This document shows, one piece after another, positions 33,195-46,279 of a DNA stretch of 64,000 nucleotides. The notes beneath the pieces were generated by a model that was not told the DNA's origin, did no database searches, and saw nothing but the letters and a program-made list of their open reading frames with translations. The stretch is taken from the NCBI GenBank assembly GCA_963682055.1, contig OY821746.1:12301992-12365991 (forward strand). The letters are read 5' to 3'. How positions within the stretch are numbered: the stretch's first letter is position 1; each line of letters begins with the position of its first letter. A program made the translations under genes and the position numbers. The stretch comes from Primula veris. Its lineage: Eukaryota; Streptophyta; Magnoliopsida; Ericales; Primulaceae.

Positions 33195-33450
33195 TTGAAT
33201 AGGTACTCACTAATCGAACAACGGGCCGATACTGAGACACCAATTCAGCGAAAATACACCTATATAGACACATTCGGGGAACTTATTATTTACTCAACCC
33301 CTTTCGGTAGCTCTACTTGAACACGACCAGGAAAGACGGTGAGGGGGGTGGGCACGAATGCCTCTTAAAAACCGACCTCATTAGGAGAGCGACTTCCGCC
33401 TTTATCTTTCCTAGACATCATATCCAAATAGGTGAGCCTATTTGGGGAAG
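33195..33450 (-). ncRNA. Conserved leader segment of the Copia family (hairpin plus 17-codon uORF)
   Basis: Between the primer site and gag. About 90 percent matched to 60427-60660 in the second, otherwise badly decayed copy. It contains a perfect 9-bp stem with a 4-base loop (CCAAATAGG, CTCA, CCTATTTGG; 33424-33445). A few bases later an upstream ORF, 33418-33365, encodes MSRKDKGGSRSPNEVGF. The other copy has the same ORF length with two substitutions. The role (packaging, dimerisation or translation control) is inference. Confidence 0.6.
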
Positions 33451-35010
33451 ATTCATAATTATTCCAACTTAAATGTGAATATATACCGGTTTCGCAAATT
33501 TTTTCACAAAAATTTTTTTTAAGCTCACATATTCAATTCGTTAAATAGAAATAGGCTTAAAAAAATTCAATCACATTTAATTTAACAAGCCATGTTTAAC
33601 AATCATATGCAGATTCACGCATGTATTACCAAAATCTTATTCCATGCAGGATAAAATTTATTTTAACCGTAACTAATATGAGAGTGTTCGCATAGGTGTT
33701 CTCAATTTAATCAAATTCTACGATACAATCCTATCGAATATTAAGTACAATTCATCACACATATTTGCACCTTAACAATATCATATATTAGCAAAATTAA
33801 CATGCGGGATAGGTCAATTTTATGATAATGTACATTTAATCATCCTACATTAATACATGATTTGGACTTACAAAAAAAATGAAGGGATTTACACATGTAA
33901 CGTACATTTGTTACTACCCTTAAACATTAATTACTATATACTAGTAACCTAAGTTATAATTTTTTTATTTTATAACTCTAAGTATTTAATTACTAGCCAT
34001 TAAGTATCTTAATGTTACAAATTCATGTCACACAAATAGTAATTATCATATTCCAGAAATAATGATTTAAGTTACATGTTTCAGAAACTAATTAATATTT
34101 GGATTTATCATTAAAGCATGCAATTTCCGTTTTTTTTTAAAACATGACTATGTGTAATTTGGACCAAACATGAGCAAATTAATACATATATACTGTTTTT
34201 GTGTAAAAGGGAGAACTACATGTACTACGGGTGTAAATAAGAGAAACTATATTCAGTTTTAGCTAATTTACAGAGGCAATCCAGTAGTTTAAGATAATTA
34301 CAGCGCTGGTCCTATGTTTTAGAAAATTTCAGAATGGTCCTGCAGTGTTCTAAAAGTGACAGTTTTGATCGGACAGATTCACATACAAGTTTTAACTTGT
34401 TATATAAGTGATATACATGGGTTATAATAGCCATTGTTTATCAAAATAAATCATCTATCAGGTGATATACATTCTAAACATGAAATTTTCGGTTTTATTC
34501 TTGATTAATCATGCAATTTCTAATACAATTTCAATTGTAGAATTGTTACTATACAATCAATCACTACGAAACAAAAAAAAAATTGCTTTTGGCTAGAATA
34601 AGACCATAAATTTATGGCATAACATGGCGGTATATTTATTCATACAAGTTCCACATACATGAAAGGCTACTTTTTACATGAATAATTTAGAACATACCAC
34701 TATTTTACATTTGTAGATTACACTAATCAAGTATGAATATATTATTTACGGTTTTTAACATGTTAGTAAACTACGAATCATTCTTTTTCATGCAATTAGT
34801 AGTGTTATGACAAATAAAGAGATATAAATTTGTGTACCTTTCACACGTATGTTGATGAAGACCGATAGAACAAATTTTTACCCAAAACTTTCAAAAGTTT
34901 TATACCCAATAATTCTCCAAGGTTTATACCCAAAATTTCTTCTACCTTGTATTTGAATGCTCTAAATTTTATTTTATTTTACTGTTTTTTCGAGAAAAGT
35001 GCCGATAACG
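33451..35010 (-). other. Long AT-rich 5' untranslated leader of the Copia element
   Basis: About 1.5 kb between the conserved leader segment and the primer site. No ORF of note. The first bases after the 5' LTR read CGTTATCGGCACTTTTC on the minus strand; the second copy has TGTTATCAGCACTTTGC at the same place (59428), so this is the primer-binding region even though it is not the usual TGGTATCAGAGC. Confidence 0.55.
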
Positions 35011-35259
35011 TGTTTTACGCCAAATTAGCTCAATAATTTGTGTAATAAGAGAGAGAGATAATGAGAGCCAAAACATATATATTCAAGTGTGTTGTAGGTG
35101 TACCAACTCCATAGCCACAACCTCTTTATATATGCTAGAGGTTTGAAGGTTACAAGCCAAATATTAATGACAAGAAATGAAAAGGTTGTAACATACAAAT
35201 GAGCAAATGCTCATACTAAAATGATATGTAACTCAATGGACAATCCATTATTTACAACA
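35011..35259 (-). repeat. 5' LTR of the Copia element (249 bp)
   Basis: Starts TGTTTTACGCC and ends TTTACAACA on the plus strand. The minus-strand TATA is TATATAAAG (in CATATATAAAGAGG). Followed by the target duplication AAAAC. Confidence 0.96.
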
Positions 35260-35264
35260 AAAAC

Positions 35265-35508
35265 ACTTTAATTGATCAAATCCATAGTTTTTTTTTTTAC
35301 CTCATTTGAGGAAATCAGTATATAGTAATTACCAATGAGAAAGACCAAATATGATAAAAACACAATACACACCACCAAACTGAAAGTCTTGTTCTATTGA
35401 ATAGGAACGAATTATATATAACATATATAATCCACCTGATACGTTATTTTACTTCAAAACAATATCAATGGAGCAAAATTCAGAACCATATTAAAAAATA
35501 AAAACCCT

Positions 35509-35578
<70 letters not shown>

Positions 35579-35582
35579 AAAA
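35265..35582. other. Upstream region of the CCCH gene
   Basis: The other half of the original RPS16/CCCH intergenic region. It ends in a (CT)n(TA)n microsatellite (35508-35575) that stops 7 bp before the start codon. Confidence 0.6.
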
Positions 35583-38500
35583 ATGAACCCGCCGGAAAAT
35601 TTGCCGCCTTTTCCACGGCATCGAAAGAGACACCTTAAAAGCGACACTTTTTCAACTATTCTTCGATTTCTCTCTCTTTTCCCACAACAAGGTATATTTT
35701 TATCTATTTTTTAAAAAAATTCAGTAATTTATACTAAATCGTAGCTCCTTTTCTTTTTAAATTAATTTTGTTGATGCCTTGATGGTTACTTTCATATTTT
35801 GTTTTTCCTGGGTAGACACTTTTTTTTTTTTTTTTTACTTTATAACTGAATAAACGCTTTGTTCTATTTTTAATATTTGTGAGAGTGGGTTTGTGAATAA
35901 ATTGCTCCTTTTAATTATTTCCCTTTTTTTTGTTTTGTTTTTTGAGTAATTTCTGCTTATTAGCTTAGGAAGTTAGTTAATACCATGATATCAATTTAAC
36001 TGAATTGATCTTTTTTAAAATTTATATTGCATACTGAGATGAGATTAATTTTTGCTTCAGATTTGAGGAATTTAGTATATACCACTGTGTAGTAAAAAAA
36101 CTCAATTCAAAGCTTAAAAAGCCTGTTTTCCGCTTTTTAGGCCGCTAAAAGATTACACTTTTTACGTTGTTGTTAGCATAGCTCTTGTAAAAACGCTTAA
36201 GCTAAGATTTCGCCACTTAAAACACTGTTATATACCCTGTTTCCATTTAATTTAATTTTTTGTCAATCTGTATTTGTCTGCATATTAATTGTTGGGTGGT
36301 TCATCAATTGCCCTTTTAAAGGTTTTCTAATATTTACTTTGGTCAATTTTCTATCCTCTTTTTCTTTTTCCCAAGAAGTTATCTGCGTTCCTGAGAGTGG
36401 GTTTGGGCATCATTTGCTCTTAAGATTGTTTTTCTATTTTAATCTTCTCGTGGTTATTGTTTTTTATCCCGTTTGGATGCTGTGGAAAATAAAGATATTA
36501 TATATATATACAAAAAATCTAGCAGTTTGTTGAAGCTTAGGGCTACTGTTCTAAAGCCCCTGTTTTTTGTCCGAAAAATATAAAAAATAATTGATGGATA
36601 TGGAGAGAGTATTCATTTTAGACTCAAATAAGCTTTGTTGCTAAAAAAACTGCACCCGTATTAGCCTTTAGTTTCCAAATGATTGAGTCTGGCTTTTGGT
36701 CTCAGTGATGTTTGAATTGGTTTCACTAACGAAGAACACAATTACAACAATTTAGTTTAGCTGCATAGTAGGGAAGTGGTTTTGGGCATCTATAGTGTTA
36801 CCAACTTCGTGAGATAAGATAGAATTAACAAACGAGGAGAATAACAGAACAAAATAATGAAAATGCGAATTTGTGATTGATAAGGTGGAAGAGAGCAACT
36901 CCGCAAAGAAAAATAATTCTCTTAGAGATTCCGCTTGCTTTGAAAGGTTCTAAAATGAGTTATATTGTGCTTACGTGAGTGTGTATATGCTATTATTGAC
37001 TGCAGATGGTGATAACAATGTGTTGGGGAGGAGAACTGAAGTGCCCGTTGATGCAAATGAGATAATTGGTTTGCCGACTGTCGATGCTTCATGTGCAGAA
37101 GTAGTAAAAGTAGCTCAATCTGTTAATGATGATAGACTGGAAACAAACAAGGTCGACCTCGGGAAGACGATAAATAAGGATCTTGCTCCAGAAAAGAGTA
37201 ATAAACTGTGAATTTACTTACAACTAACCTTGAGAGTTGTGCTTTTCTTTCTTTAACAGTAAATAATCAAACTCGATCATCTCGAAAATTCTGTTGGAGG
37301 ATTAGATTTTGATGTGGACTATAGACATAGTTATTGGCAACCTTTGTTAAAGTTGAACATATTCAATTTGAAATTAGTGAGAGATAGGGAGAGGGGGGTT
37401 GATAATGAGTTGGCTCGATAAATGAGTTTTGGGTATAAAAAATGCATTCGTTTTGAAAGAAATTAAGCTGACCAATATTCCTACTTGTGTTAACAAAATG
37501 AAAATAAGAATGAATATTTTCTCTTCAATTACTTTCCGTGCAAGGTTTTCAAGCTACATAAATATGTCTTTTGAGGTTAATAATTAGTGAAGGAAATTTC
37601 TACTATTGAAGAGCTTCTTTTACTTTGTCAGGGTTTAACCAACTTAAATTGTGTTTTTGCATGTATTTACGTCTGCAGGTCGTGATAGCAGTGAATTAGG
37701 GAGGAAAACTGAATTGCGCGTTGATGCAGATGGTATAACCAAATATGTTAATGAGAATAAAATGAAAACAAACGCGGTTGATCTTGGAATTAAGATAAAT
37801 GAGACACTTGGTCTTGAAAAAGGTATTCGGTCTTTAATCCTAACAAAGAGACTTTGTTTACTGTTGTTTTGTATCTTTATGTATGGAGGAGTCAGACCCT
37901 ATGGAACTTATCAGTATGGCATTCAGAAATAGATTTTTTTTGTTAAGCTCGAATAAATTCCACTTAAAAACGCTAGATTAAGTTGGCTGCATTTCCTCAA
38001 ATTGTTCCGGGTAGCAAACATTCACTCACTGTTACAGTAAAACACAATAAAGTTATTTAAAAAGTAGTAAAATTTTACTAATTTTCCCTCAAGTGTGACC
38101 GTAAGTAAATCGACAAAAAAAAACATAGTATTCTGTGTCCATTTCATGATACTTTTGAGTTGTAGTTTTGTAACTTAACAGAAAATTGTGGAACCCAGTC
38201 ATGTTGGAACTTTGTTTTGAGAATTCAAAAACCTTAACATGTGGATGTGGACTAATGAATTAGATATTGTTAAAAACTTAAAATTGGATTTTTGTTAAAT
38301 TATCATTAACTTCTCTAAGTGAAAATGTGATACAAAGTTGGCTACACTATTCGAAAATGGGTTTTCAGTTTAAAATTTGCTCTCACTTAAAAGAAAACTA
38401 AAATCATGAGAGGTTTCCTACTTATGTTACGAACAAAATCAAAATTTATGCTTTTACGTTCACCAATATTTTCTTTGTTGCAGGAAGCGCTAGTGGTGAA

Positions 38501-41500
38501 CTCGAACAAGCGACTGGGGTGTATGGTACAGCCAATATAGAGTCTGAAAAAAGGTCAATTTATGGTGGTGCTTCATGTCCGACCATTTTAGACGTGGTTG
38601 AATCTGTCCTCCATGATAAAATGGAAACAGATGAGCTTAGCAATGTAAAAAGAACAAATAAGGAACTTAGCCAGGAAATTGGTTTTGAGATTTCAAACTC
38701 ACTCGAAGAAACAAGTTTAGAAAATGGTATTGTATCTTTGACCACAATTAATGAATCGCGAAATTATGTGGTAGAATCATTATTGAACGATTCAGAAACT
38801 ATCCGTACCGCAGATGTAGGTGATACTGTAAATTCTCCACTTCTTGATAGCAATGAAGAAGTAAGAAGTTCAGTTATAGAGAGTAGTGAGTTACAACAAA
38901 TGGATTTAGAAAATTCATTATCTAATTTCGGTTTGGTGAATTCTCCTCTTTCTGTGGCGGAAGATGCAGAGATTGAAGATGGGGAAACTTCAGGGGATTT
39001 TGTGATGGATAATGAACTGATCGATTTTTTATATGAAGATGAACAGACCTCTGGACCCATTGTTAACATGGAACATATAACTAATGAGAAAGGGACAGGT
39101 GAAGTGGAGAACGAGCATGATAAGGTTTTCGGAACAGCTGTTAACGAGGTTGGTGAGGGAGTAGATTCAAAGTTTAACGATAGAAATGTAGAACATCATT
39201 TGACGACGGTCCGGAAAATTGTTAGCTATGAAAATATAGTAGATAGTCCTACTACATATCAAGGGGGTCTATCTACAGACAAGGTATGCTTACATTGACT
39301 GTTTCTATTATTTTTGTCTCTTATGCCATGAATGAGAGTTCTTATACATTCGTTTTATCTTGTTTTGTTTGGATTTTGCTTCGTGGTTGTTACTCAAGTA
39401 GAACATCAAGGTGTTGGTTACTAGATATGTCATGGTGATGATGGGCCAGAAATTGCTATCTACTTTCCTCTGTTTGTCTGCTATTTTCATGTAAGAAACT
39501 TAAATGTATTGCTTTTGAGTTTGGTCTATCTGTTTGAGTGGTAACGGAGTTCTGTGGCATTACTTTTCCCATTATGAGGTCACTGTGATTTCAAAATTTC
39601 CAGGACAGTTCTGTTTATTTATCGAGTGATTGCAGTTAATTTTGGAGCACACGAAGATGCACTTGCTTTCATTTAATTAACAAATATACATGTATTCCAC
39701 TTGGTCGTTGTTTTTTCCCCTGTCATTTGTTGTAGTTTGTTAATGATCCCATATAGCTCGTGTATTGATCTAGCCCTTGGTTTGTAATGGTGTCTCCTCT
39801 TCTTCTCCTAATAAATTCTTTACTGGGAAGTGAATAACAAATGTTAGTGTTAGAGCATCTACAATAGTCATATTATCTAACTTCTTGTTACATAAAAAAT
39901 TTAGTTAACAAACAATTTTTTCTTCATATTAGTTATGTTAAAGTAGACATTGACTTTAACATTGTTAAAAAACTTGTTAAAGTTAACAAGTGTTTTAGTT
40001 GATGATGTGGCAATTTTTTTTGAAACACTACCAAATTTAACCATGAATTCCACAAATTCAGTTTCTTTTTCATTCCTGCGTAGATCTTTCATGCGTATAT
40101 GAGTATATCTATTCGTTTTATTTTTGTTGTATATCATTCCTACCATTTCTCCATAGCATCTTATTTTGCGTATATGAGTATATCTATTCTTTTTGTTTCT
40201 TTTGTATATCGTTCCAACCATTTCTCCATAGCATCTTATTTTGTGCGTATATCACAGCCTTCTGTTTGAATTCAACCCTCTTTTTCTATTTGCTAATTGA
40301 GTTATAAAGTAAAATTACGTTCAATAGTTTCTCTGTTGGAAGTGGGCTGTAATTAGATATAGAAGTTGTGTATAATTAAATTATTAATATTCAATTGAAA
40401 AATAGATACTTTGTTAAAATTAAACACTAATAATGTGAGACTTAAAGTTACATACACGTGTCATTTAAAAGAAATTTTAAGTGATGATGTGGCAGTATTT
40501 AACAAGAAAAACTTAACAAAACTATCGTGGATGCTCTTAAGCTTTACTAACTTTTATTCTAAAAAGTCTATGGATAATTAATTTACTGTAACTATAATGT
40601 GATATTTTAAGACTAGTAGTCTATCGAATGTGAAGCTAAAGAGAGCTGAAAAGTTAATTATTTCTTTGTTGGATCATCTTATACATCTTACTGTCATTGT
40701 TGTTTTCGAAATCTTTCTTCGGCACGATCTATGGCTGCTAATTATCCTGAAAATATACATAGTTAATTTTGATTTTCATCCCAAACTTATAGCAGGATGC
40801 TGGTGTCGACAAAAAGAGAAAGCGAGGCCCTATGACCCAGGAAAGGAGAGCGAAGAAGAAGGTACACACTCATTCTTTAAGGACTGTTAGTTGTGGTTGC
40901 AGTAATAATTTATTACATCATTGTTTTCCTGATAAAAAAAAAAATGAATACTTGAGAACAGTGTCCATTTCATGATGGTTGTTCTTAAGTTCTCAATAAT
41001 GGACCTTTTTTAATAAAACCTCCAGAAGTCTTTCACTGGTTAGCCGGTGTTCTACTGTGACATCAATTTGATCTTACATCCGTCTTTCAAGCTTCTCTGA
41101 TTAGTTTATATTTTAATTTTGCAGAAAAAGGAAAGACTCAAAAGAGCTGAAAAGGACAGGCAACTTGGTGTTAAAAGGTTAAAGATTCAACCCGTGCAGA
41201 AACCAAAAACAATCCAGTATTGCCGTCATTATCTGAACGGAAGATGCAATGAGGTGAAATACTTAAAACCTAATTTTCATTATTTATACGTAGTAATATT
41301 CTCAATGGCATACATGTTGTTGACAATAATATTTTTCCTACAGGGTGAGAAGTGCAAGTTTTCACATGATACAACCCCCTTGACAAAATCCAAGGTATTT
41401 ATTACTTTTGTCCTTCTCTAATGTTTATCATTCTGGCTGATCTGAAGTTTATATAGTTATCTTAGGTTATCTACTAATTACGATTCTATATTAGTATGAT

Positions 41501-43207
41501 ACTTGGGCTATAGCCTATAGTCTATAGACGCTTATTCACCTTAAAACCGTCTTGTTCCTTGCTGGCAAGATTGGGTGAAATGGAAAAAATGTAGAAAAAC
41601 TATCGATTTTGTGTATTAGCCTATCAGATTTCAACAGGAAGTACACGTTACTACTAAATTCGCAAAATTTATACACCAATCTAGACAAAACGGAACACCT
41701 AGTTCACTGACATTACAATTCAAACTCAAAACTACGAGTTATGTATTCAATAAATTGTTTGATTACACTGTATGTACCAATCTACCCAAAATTTAACAGT
41801 TCTATTCCTTTGAGCACTCATAAATTCTGACGAGCTGGTGTACTAATTGTTCAATTTTGCATTCTATTGGAATCTAAATTTTGAATTCAATTTGTATCTA
41901 AATTTTGAATTCTGATAGGCTGGTGCTCTAATTTTTCCATCTTTTTCTTGATTGATGACCAACTTAGAAACATTGGAGATTAGTATGTCAATTGTTAAAC
42001 CCTGATAGCTCGGCATACGAAAGTGAAATTTTATCAAGAATAATCGGAATACAAGGTATACTTGGTTGAATTCTGCAGTACATGTATTTTCCTTTGAAGG
42101 TTGAGGTCTGTTGCTTATTACCGTCATTAGTTTGCACCTCATACGCTCTCTCTCTCCCTCTCCTATATTCTTCTTGTTTGTTGCAGCCCTGCTGTTTTTT
42201 TGCGACAGGCAACTGTCAGAAAGATAACTGTCCGTTTGATCATGAATTGTCAAAGTATCCTTGCAATAATATGTTGACCAAGGGTGTTTGCATTAGAGGC
42301 ATCGAATGCAAGTTTTCACATGAGGTATTATTCTCATAAAGCTTTTGGAAAATGTGGTCTGCAACTTTATTACTTTGTCTGTTATAAATTTCATCTACTC
42401 TTTTTTGTACTTTCAAAGGTGAAAGCCACAGAAGGTACCCTGACTGGTGTAAAAGCTTCCAACTCTAGGGAGAAATCAGCATCCCTTTCTTGGGTTACAA
42501 ATTCGGAGAAGAAAACAAGCTTAAACAAACCCTTAAATCAGAAAGTTGAATCAGAACCAGGCTCTAGTGTGGTATCATCAGCATCTAGGATTGCACAACA
42601 AAAAATTGCCGAATTTAGACTCAGAGCGGCTACACCAGAAAACCAAGGAATAAGCAAGCTTTTGTTCGGAAAATCACCATTGGGCAATGAAAGTAATGTG
42701 AAAGTTAATCTCCCGGTGGTAAATACCACGTACAATAAGACTTTAAATTTAAGTGGAATGTCAAAAGTATTGGGTAGCAGTGAACCACCAAAGTGGTCGA
42801 GCTTACTATCATTTGGCGAAAATCCTACTTATGATGCCACCTGTTCTATAAACAAAGCTGAGAATCTCAAATTTACCAATCGTGCCATTGAAAATATAAA
42901 GGGGTTGGTACCCAATTTAAGCGAAACTCCTAAGAAAACTCCTTTCCCGCCTCGAGGAATAAACTTTCTTTCTTTTGGCCAAACCCCTGTGAATAATTCT
43001 AACAATATGATGATAAAGACTACTTCTAATGCTGATAATGGTGCATCTTCATCTGCTTGTGAGGGAGAAACGAGTCAAAATCTCGGTAAAAGGGCACCAG
43101 CTTCAGCATTGGCAGTGCTTTTGTTAAATAAGACAAACACAGCTCAGAAAGCTCTGCAGTCGACGTTGGCTTTCGCAGCCAAGTACGAGTCAAGTATAAA
43201 GATTTGA
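35583..43207 (+). CDS. Three-finger CCCH zinc-finger protein, EMB1789/C3H65-like
   Basis: Nine exons: 35583-35691, 37006-37197, 37679-37822, 38484-39283, 40796-40861, 41125-41253, 41344-41394, 42187-42324 and 42419-43207. All phases fit, giving 805 residues. Finger 1 (CX7CX5CX3H, about residues 470-488) is split between exons 6 and 7; finger 2 (about 499-516) and finger 3 (CX8CX5CX3H, 523-542) are in exon 8. A basic stretch precedes them (KKRKRGPMTQERRAKKK). Sequence and order resemble Arabidopsis EMB1789 (At5g56930), an embryo-essential CCCH protein and, as I recall, the neighbour of an RPS16 gene there too. Likely a nuclear RNA-binding protein. Oddities: exons 2, 3 and the start of 4 are repeats of each other, and intron 4 holds a MITE. 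Confidence 0.88.
37006..38690 (+). repeat. Tandemly duplicated exon-intron unit within the CCCH gene
   Basis: Exon 2 (64 codons), exon 3 (48 codons) and the 5' part of exon 4 encode related peptides: LGRRTEVPVDAN and LGRKTELRVDAD, then ETNKVDLGKTIN and KTNAVDLGIKIN; exon 4 matches exon 2 in ASC...SV..D..ET...TNK.L. All enter in phase 1. Intron pieces before exons 3 and 4 are also alike (CCTACTTGTGTTA and CCTACTTATGTTA, followed by AACAAAAT). Confidence 0.75.
39853..40536. mobile_element. Tourist-like MITE (PIF/Harbinger type) in intron 4 of the CCCH gene
   Basis: 684 bp with terminal inverted repeats GAGCATCTACAATAGT and ACTATCGTGGATGCTC, flanked by the TTA target duplication (39850-39852 and 40537-40539) typical of PIF/Harbinger. 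No transposase. Inside, a 75-bp tandem duplication (GCGTATATGAGTATATCTATTC at 40093 and 40168). Confidence 0.78.
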
Positions 43208-44860
43208 TCACCTAAATCAGTCAATAGCTTAATTCTTTGTGTTTAGTACTCAAAATCTTTTATATTTACGAGGACCATTATTATTCATTTTCTAGTTATC
43301 TTTTTGATACTATTTCTTCTAGATAAATGTCATCACCATTGAAGTACTTTTGGATTTTCCATTATGTCCCATTAAAACAGAAAGTTGATGTGTGCAAGAA
43401 ATATAGTTGTCAGGTTGGGATGCCAACGGAAAACGATTCAGGAAACGTAACTGATATTTAATGAGAAACAAGGAACGCCGACATGGTTAAAATTTTAGAA
43501 TAGACTATATGAAAAATGTTTTAAGAATTCTACAATTATATAATGAACAAATAGTTATTTTCAATAATTTAGAAGATGCATTAGCAAATTATTTGAGTAA
43601 TAAGAGAAAATCTATTAAACTATCATGTACGTTTTTTTAGTAATTTGATTTCATCGTATTTTAAATGAATGTTAGGTGTGTTTTTCCAGAAAATAGTACT
43701 CAGCTTGTAAGCTTCTTTGTATATTTACCGAGAAACTCTCGTTTGGGTAGATTATCCCGTTTCCCCAAAACTGAGAATAAAACCAGACTATTATTTGGCA
43801 TTTTAACATTTTCTTGTATTAAAAATTTAAAATCAAACAAATCATGTAAAATTGTGTTGTACTATCCAAAATGGATAGATTTCCATCCACCTCAACCGAA
43901 CAAAGTGCAAAACCTCAATTTGTAGACACGGAACAAAGTGATTGTTTAGAATTGTTTCTTCACCTCACCCTTAACCTACTCTTGACCTTTATTTTGTCTC
44001 TTTCGTTTCTTTTATTCATCATTGCTCCGTTTTGACCTATCTGTATATCTAAGAGCATGCTGTTGCTTTTTCTTTTTTTCCAAATTTGATAAAAAATTAC
44101 ATTTTTTACGTTAACATTTTTTCATTCATACAAAGCATAAGATACCTTATAAAACTTTTTATTTTCCCTCTCTATCTTTTTAATTAATTTTTTATGTAGC
44201 ATAATGACATAAAAGATGAAAGAGACAATTTTTAATGTTAAATAATATTGAGGAAGTCTTTTTTATTCCTTATTTATTGGACATATTGGAACTCATCCAT
44301 AATTTGATGGTTTGTAAGAGAAACTTGCAGATGATTTTTTTGTTAAAAGTTCATATATTCTTCAAAATATGGATTAAAAACTGAAATGAGTTACCCGTAA
44401 TGCTTGCTCTGATCTTCTAATTTATTAGTCACAAGTTCAAATACATATTATTTATTTTCCATTTATCCACATACAAAGAACATTTTTTTTCTAAAGATGA
44501 TGCTTATATATACTGATCTAAAATTGGGAAGAATTAACAGTTGGTTTTAGTGCCCACAAATCTTCTGCGGATACGGATGATTAAGTGTCTAATCCGTCCC
44601 GATAAAACGTTTAAGATCGATCTTGCTATAGTTTATAGTTTTACTACTCCAATAGTTTAACCTTGGAAAAATAATATAAATTTGTGTTACAAAAAAAACA
44701 GAATAAGATTTGATTTTGGTTAGGGAAAAAAACGCAAACGGTGCCACTCAAACTTAGTGAGAAAAGTGACAGTCAGCAAAAGGTTTATTTACGAAACGTG
44801 GCACTCATGCAGATGGATAGCCAACAAAGCATTGTCCCAATTGTTTAGAATCGATTGTTT
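43208..44860. other. Intergenic between the CCCH gene and the foldback-like structure
   Basis: 3' flank of the CCCH gene, then AT-rich sequence. The small ORF at 43665-43925 has no start context or domain and was not accepted. Confidence 0.5.
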
Positions 44861-45159
44861 CCGGAGTAAATTTTGTATTGTTATCTTATCTACAACTTAA
44901 TTAATAATTAATTTATGAAATTGAAACTAATTAATAATTAATCAATTTCGTCTAACTAACCAATAAAAATATAAAAAAAAAAAAAAAAAATCAGAAAATT
45001 CAGAAAATGAAAAAATAAAAATAAAAATTAAAGAGCAAAACTCCGAAAAAACACGAATAAAATATTATAAATCTCAAAAAATAAAAAATAAAATCACAAA
45101 AAATCTAAAAACAATAAAAATCCAAAAACGCAAAAAAAAAAAAAAAAACAGCTGAGTCG

Positions 45160-46060
45160 TCTTAATTCATATTAAAAATAGTATGAGTCATTTTAAAAAC
45201 AATCTGAATCCTTTTAATTCATTTTAAAAACAGTCTGAATCGCTTTAAGTCATTTTAAAAACATTTTAAGTCATTTTAAAAACAGTTTGAGTCGTTTTAA
45301 ATCATTTTAAAAATAGTCCGAATCGTTTTAAGTAATTTTAAAAACAATCCGAGTCGTTTTAAGTAATTTTAAAAACATTCCGAGTCGTTTTAAGTAATTT
45401 TAAAAACAGTACGAGTCGTTTTAAGTCAATTAAAAATAGTCTGAGTCATTTTAAGTCACTTTAAAAACACTCTGAGTACTTTTAAAAACAATCTGAGTTA
45501 TTTTAAAAACAGTCTGAGTTATTTTAAAAACAATTTGAATCATTTTAAGTCATTTTAAAAATAATCTGAGTCGTTTTAAGTTGTTTTAAAAACAATCTGA
45601 GTCATTTTAAATCATTTTAAAAATAGTATGAGTAATTTTAAAAACAGTTTGAGTGGTTTTAAGTTATTTTAAAAATAGTGTGAGTCGTTTTAAGTCATTT
45701 TAAAAACAGTTTAAGTAATTTTAAAAACAATTTGAGTCGTTTTAAGTTCTTTTAAAAAATTCTGAGTCATTTTAAGTCATTTTAAAAATCAGTCAGAGTC
45801 GTTTTAAGTCATTTTTAAAACAGTCTGAGTCATTTTAAGTCATTTTAACAACAATCTGAGTAATTTTAAAAACAGATTGAGTCATTTTAAATCATTTTAA
45901 AAATAGTCTGAGTTGTTTTAAATTATTTTAAAAACAGTCTCAGTAATTTAGAAATAATGTGAGTAAATTTAAAAACAGTCTGAGTTATTTTAAGTCGTTT
46001 TAAAAACAGTCCGAGTCATTTAAAAACAATTGCAAGTTATTTTAAACTTTTAAACATTTT
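45160..46060 (-). repeat. 31-bp satellite array, left arm
   Basis: Units of the type CAGTCTGAGTCGTTTTAAGT plus CATTTTAAAAA. Some units lack the last 10 bp (21-bp variant). Read on the minus strand these are the same units as in the three right arms. Ends in GCAAGTTATTTTAAAC, the inverse of the right-arm start. Confidence 0.9.
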
Positions 46061-46279
46061 TTGGACTTTTCGACTTTTTCAAACTTTTTTTCATTTTTTT
46101 TGTGATTTTGGATTTTTGGATTTTTCTTAGTTTTTTTCATTTTTTTTTTCCATTTTTTCGGGTTTCCGACTTTTTTAAACGTTTTTTCATTTTTTTGTGA
46201 TTTTTGATTTTTAGGTTTTTTTTTACCAATTTTGATTTTTTCGGATTCCCGGTTTTTTTGAACTTTTTAATTTTTTTTT

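Larger units (their letters stand above)
27470..35259 (-). mobile_element. Ty1/Copia LTR retrotransposon, complete ends, coding region damaged
   Basis: 7790 bp on the minus strand. LTRs at 27470-27716 and 35011-35259 begin TGTT and end AACA and are about 97 percent identical by eye. A perfect 5-bp target duplication, AAAAC, flanks it (27465-27469 and 35260-35264). The domain order gag, protease, integrase, RT, RNase H is that of Copia. Stops lie at 32733, 32240, 29743 and 28579; there is a frameshift near 31100 and a 151-bp internal duplication. It lies in the region between the divergent RPS16 and CCCH genes. A second, older family member begins at 59227. Confidence 0.96.

Noticed and set aside
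41864..42339. ORFs on both strands within CCCH intron 7 and exon 8
   Set aside because: The plus-strand frame is simply exon 8 extended into the intron, and the minus-strand frames are its shadow.
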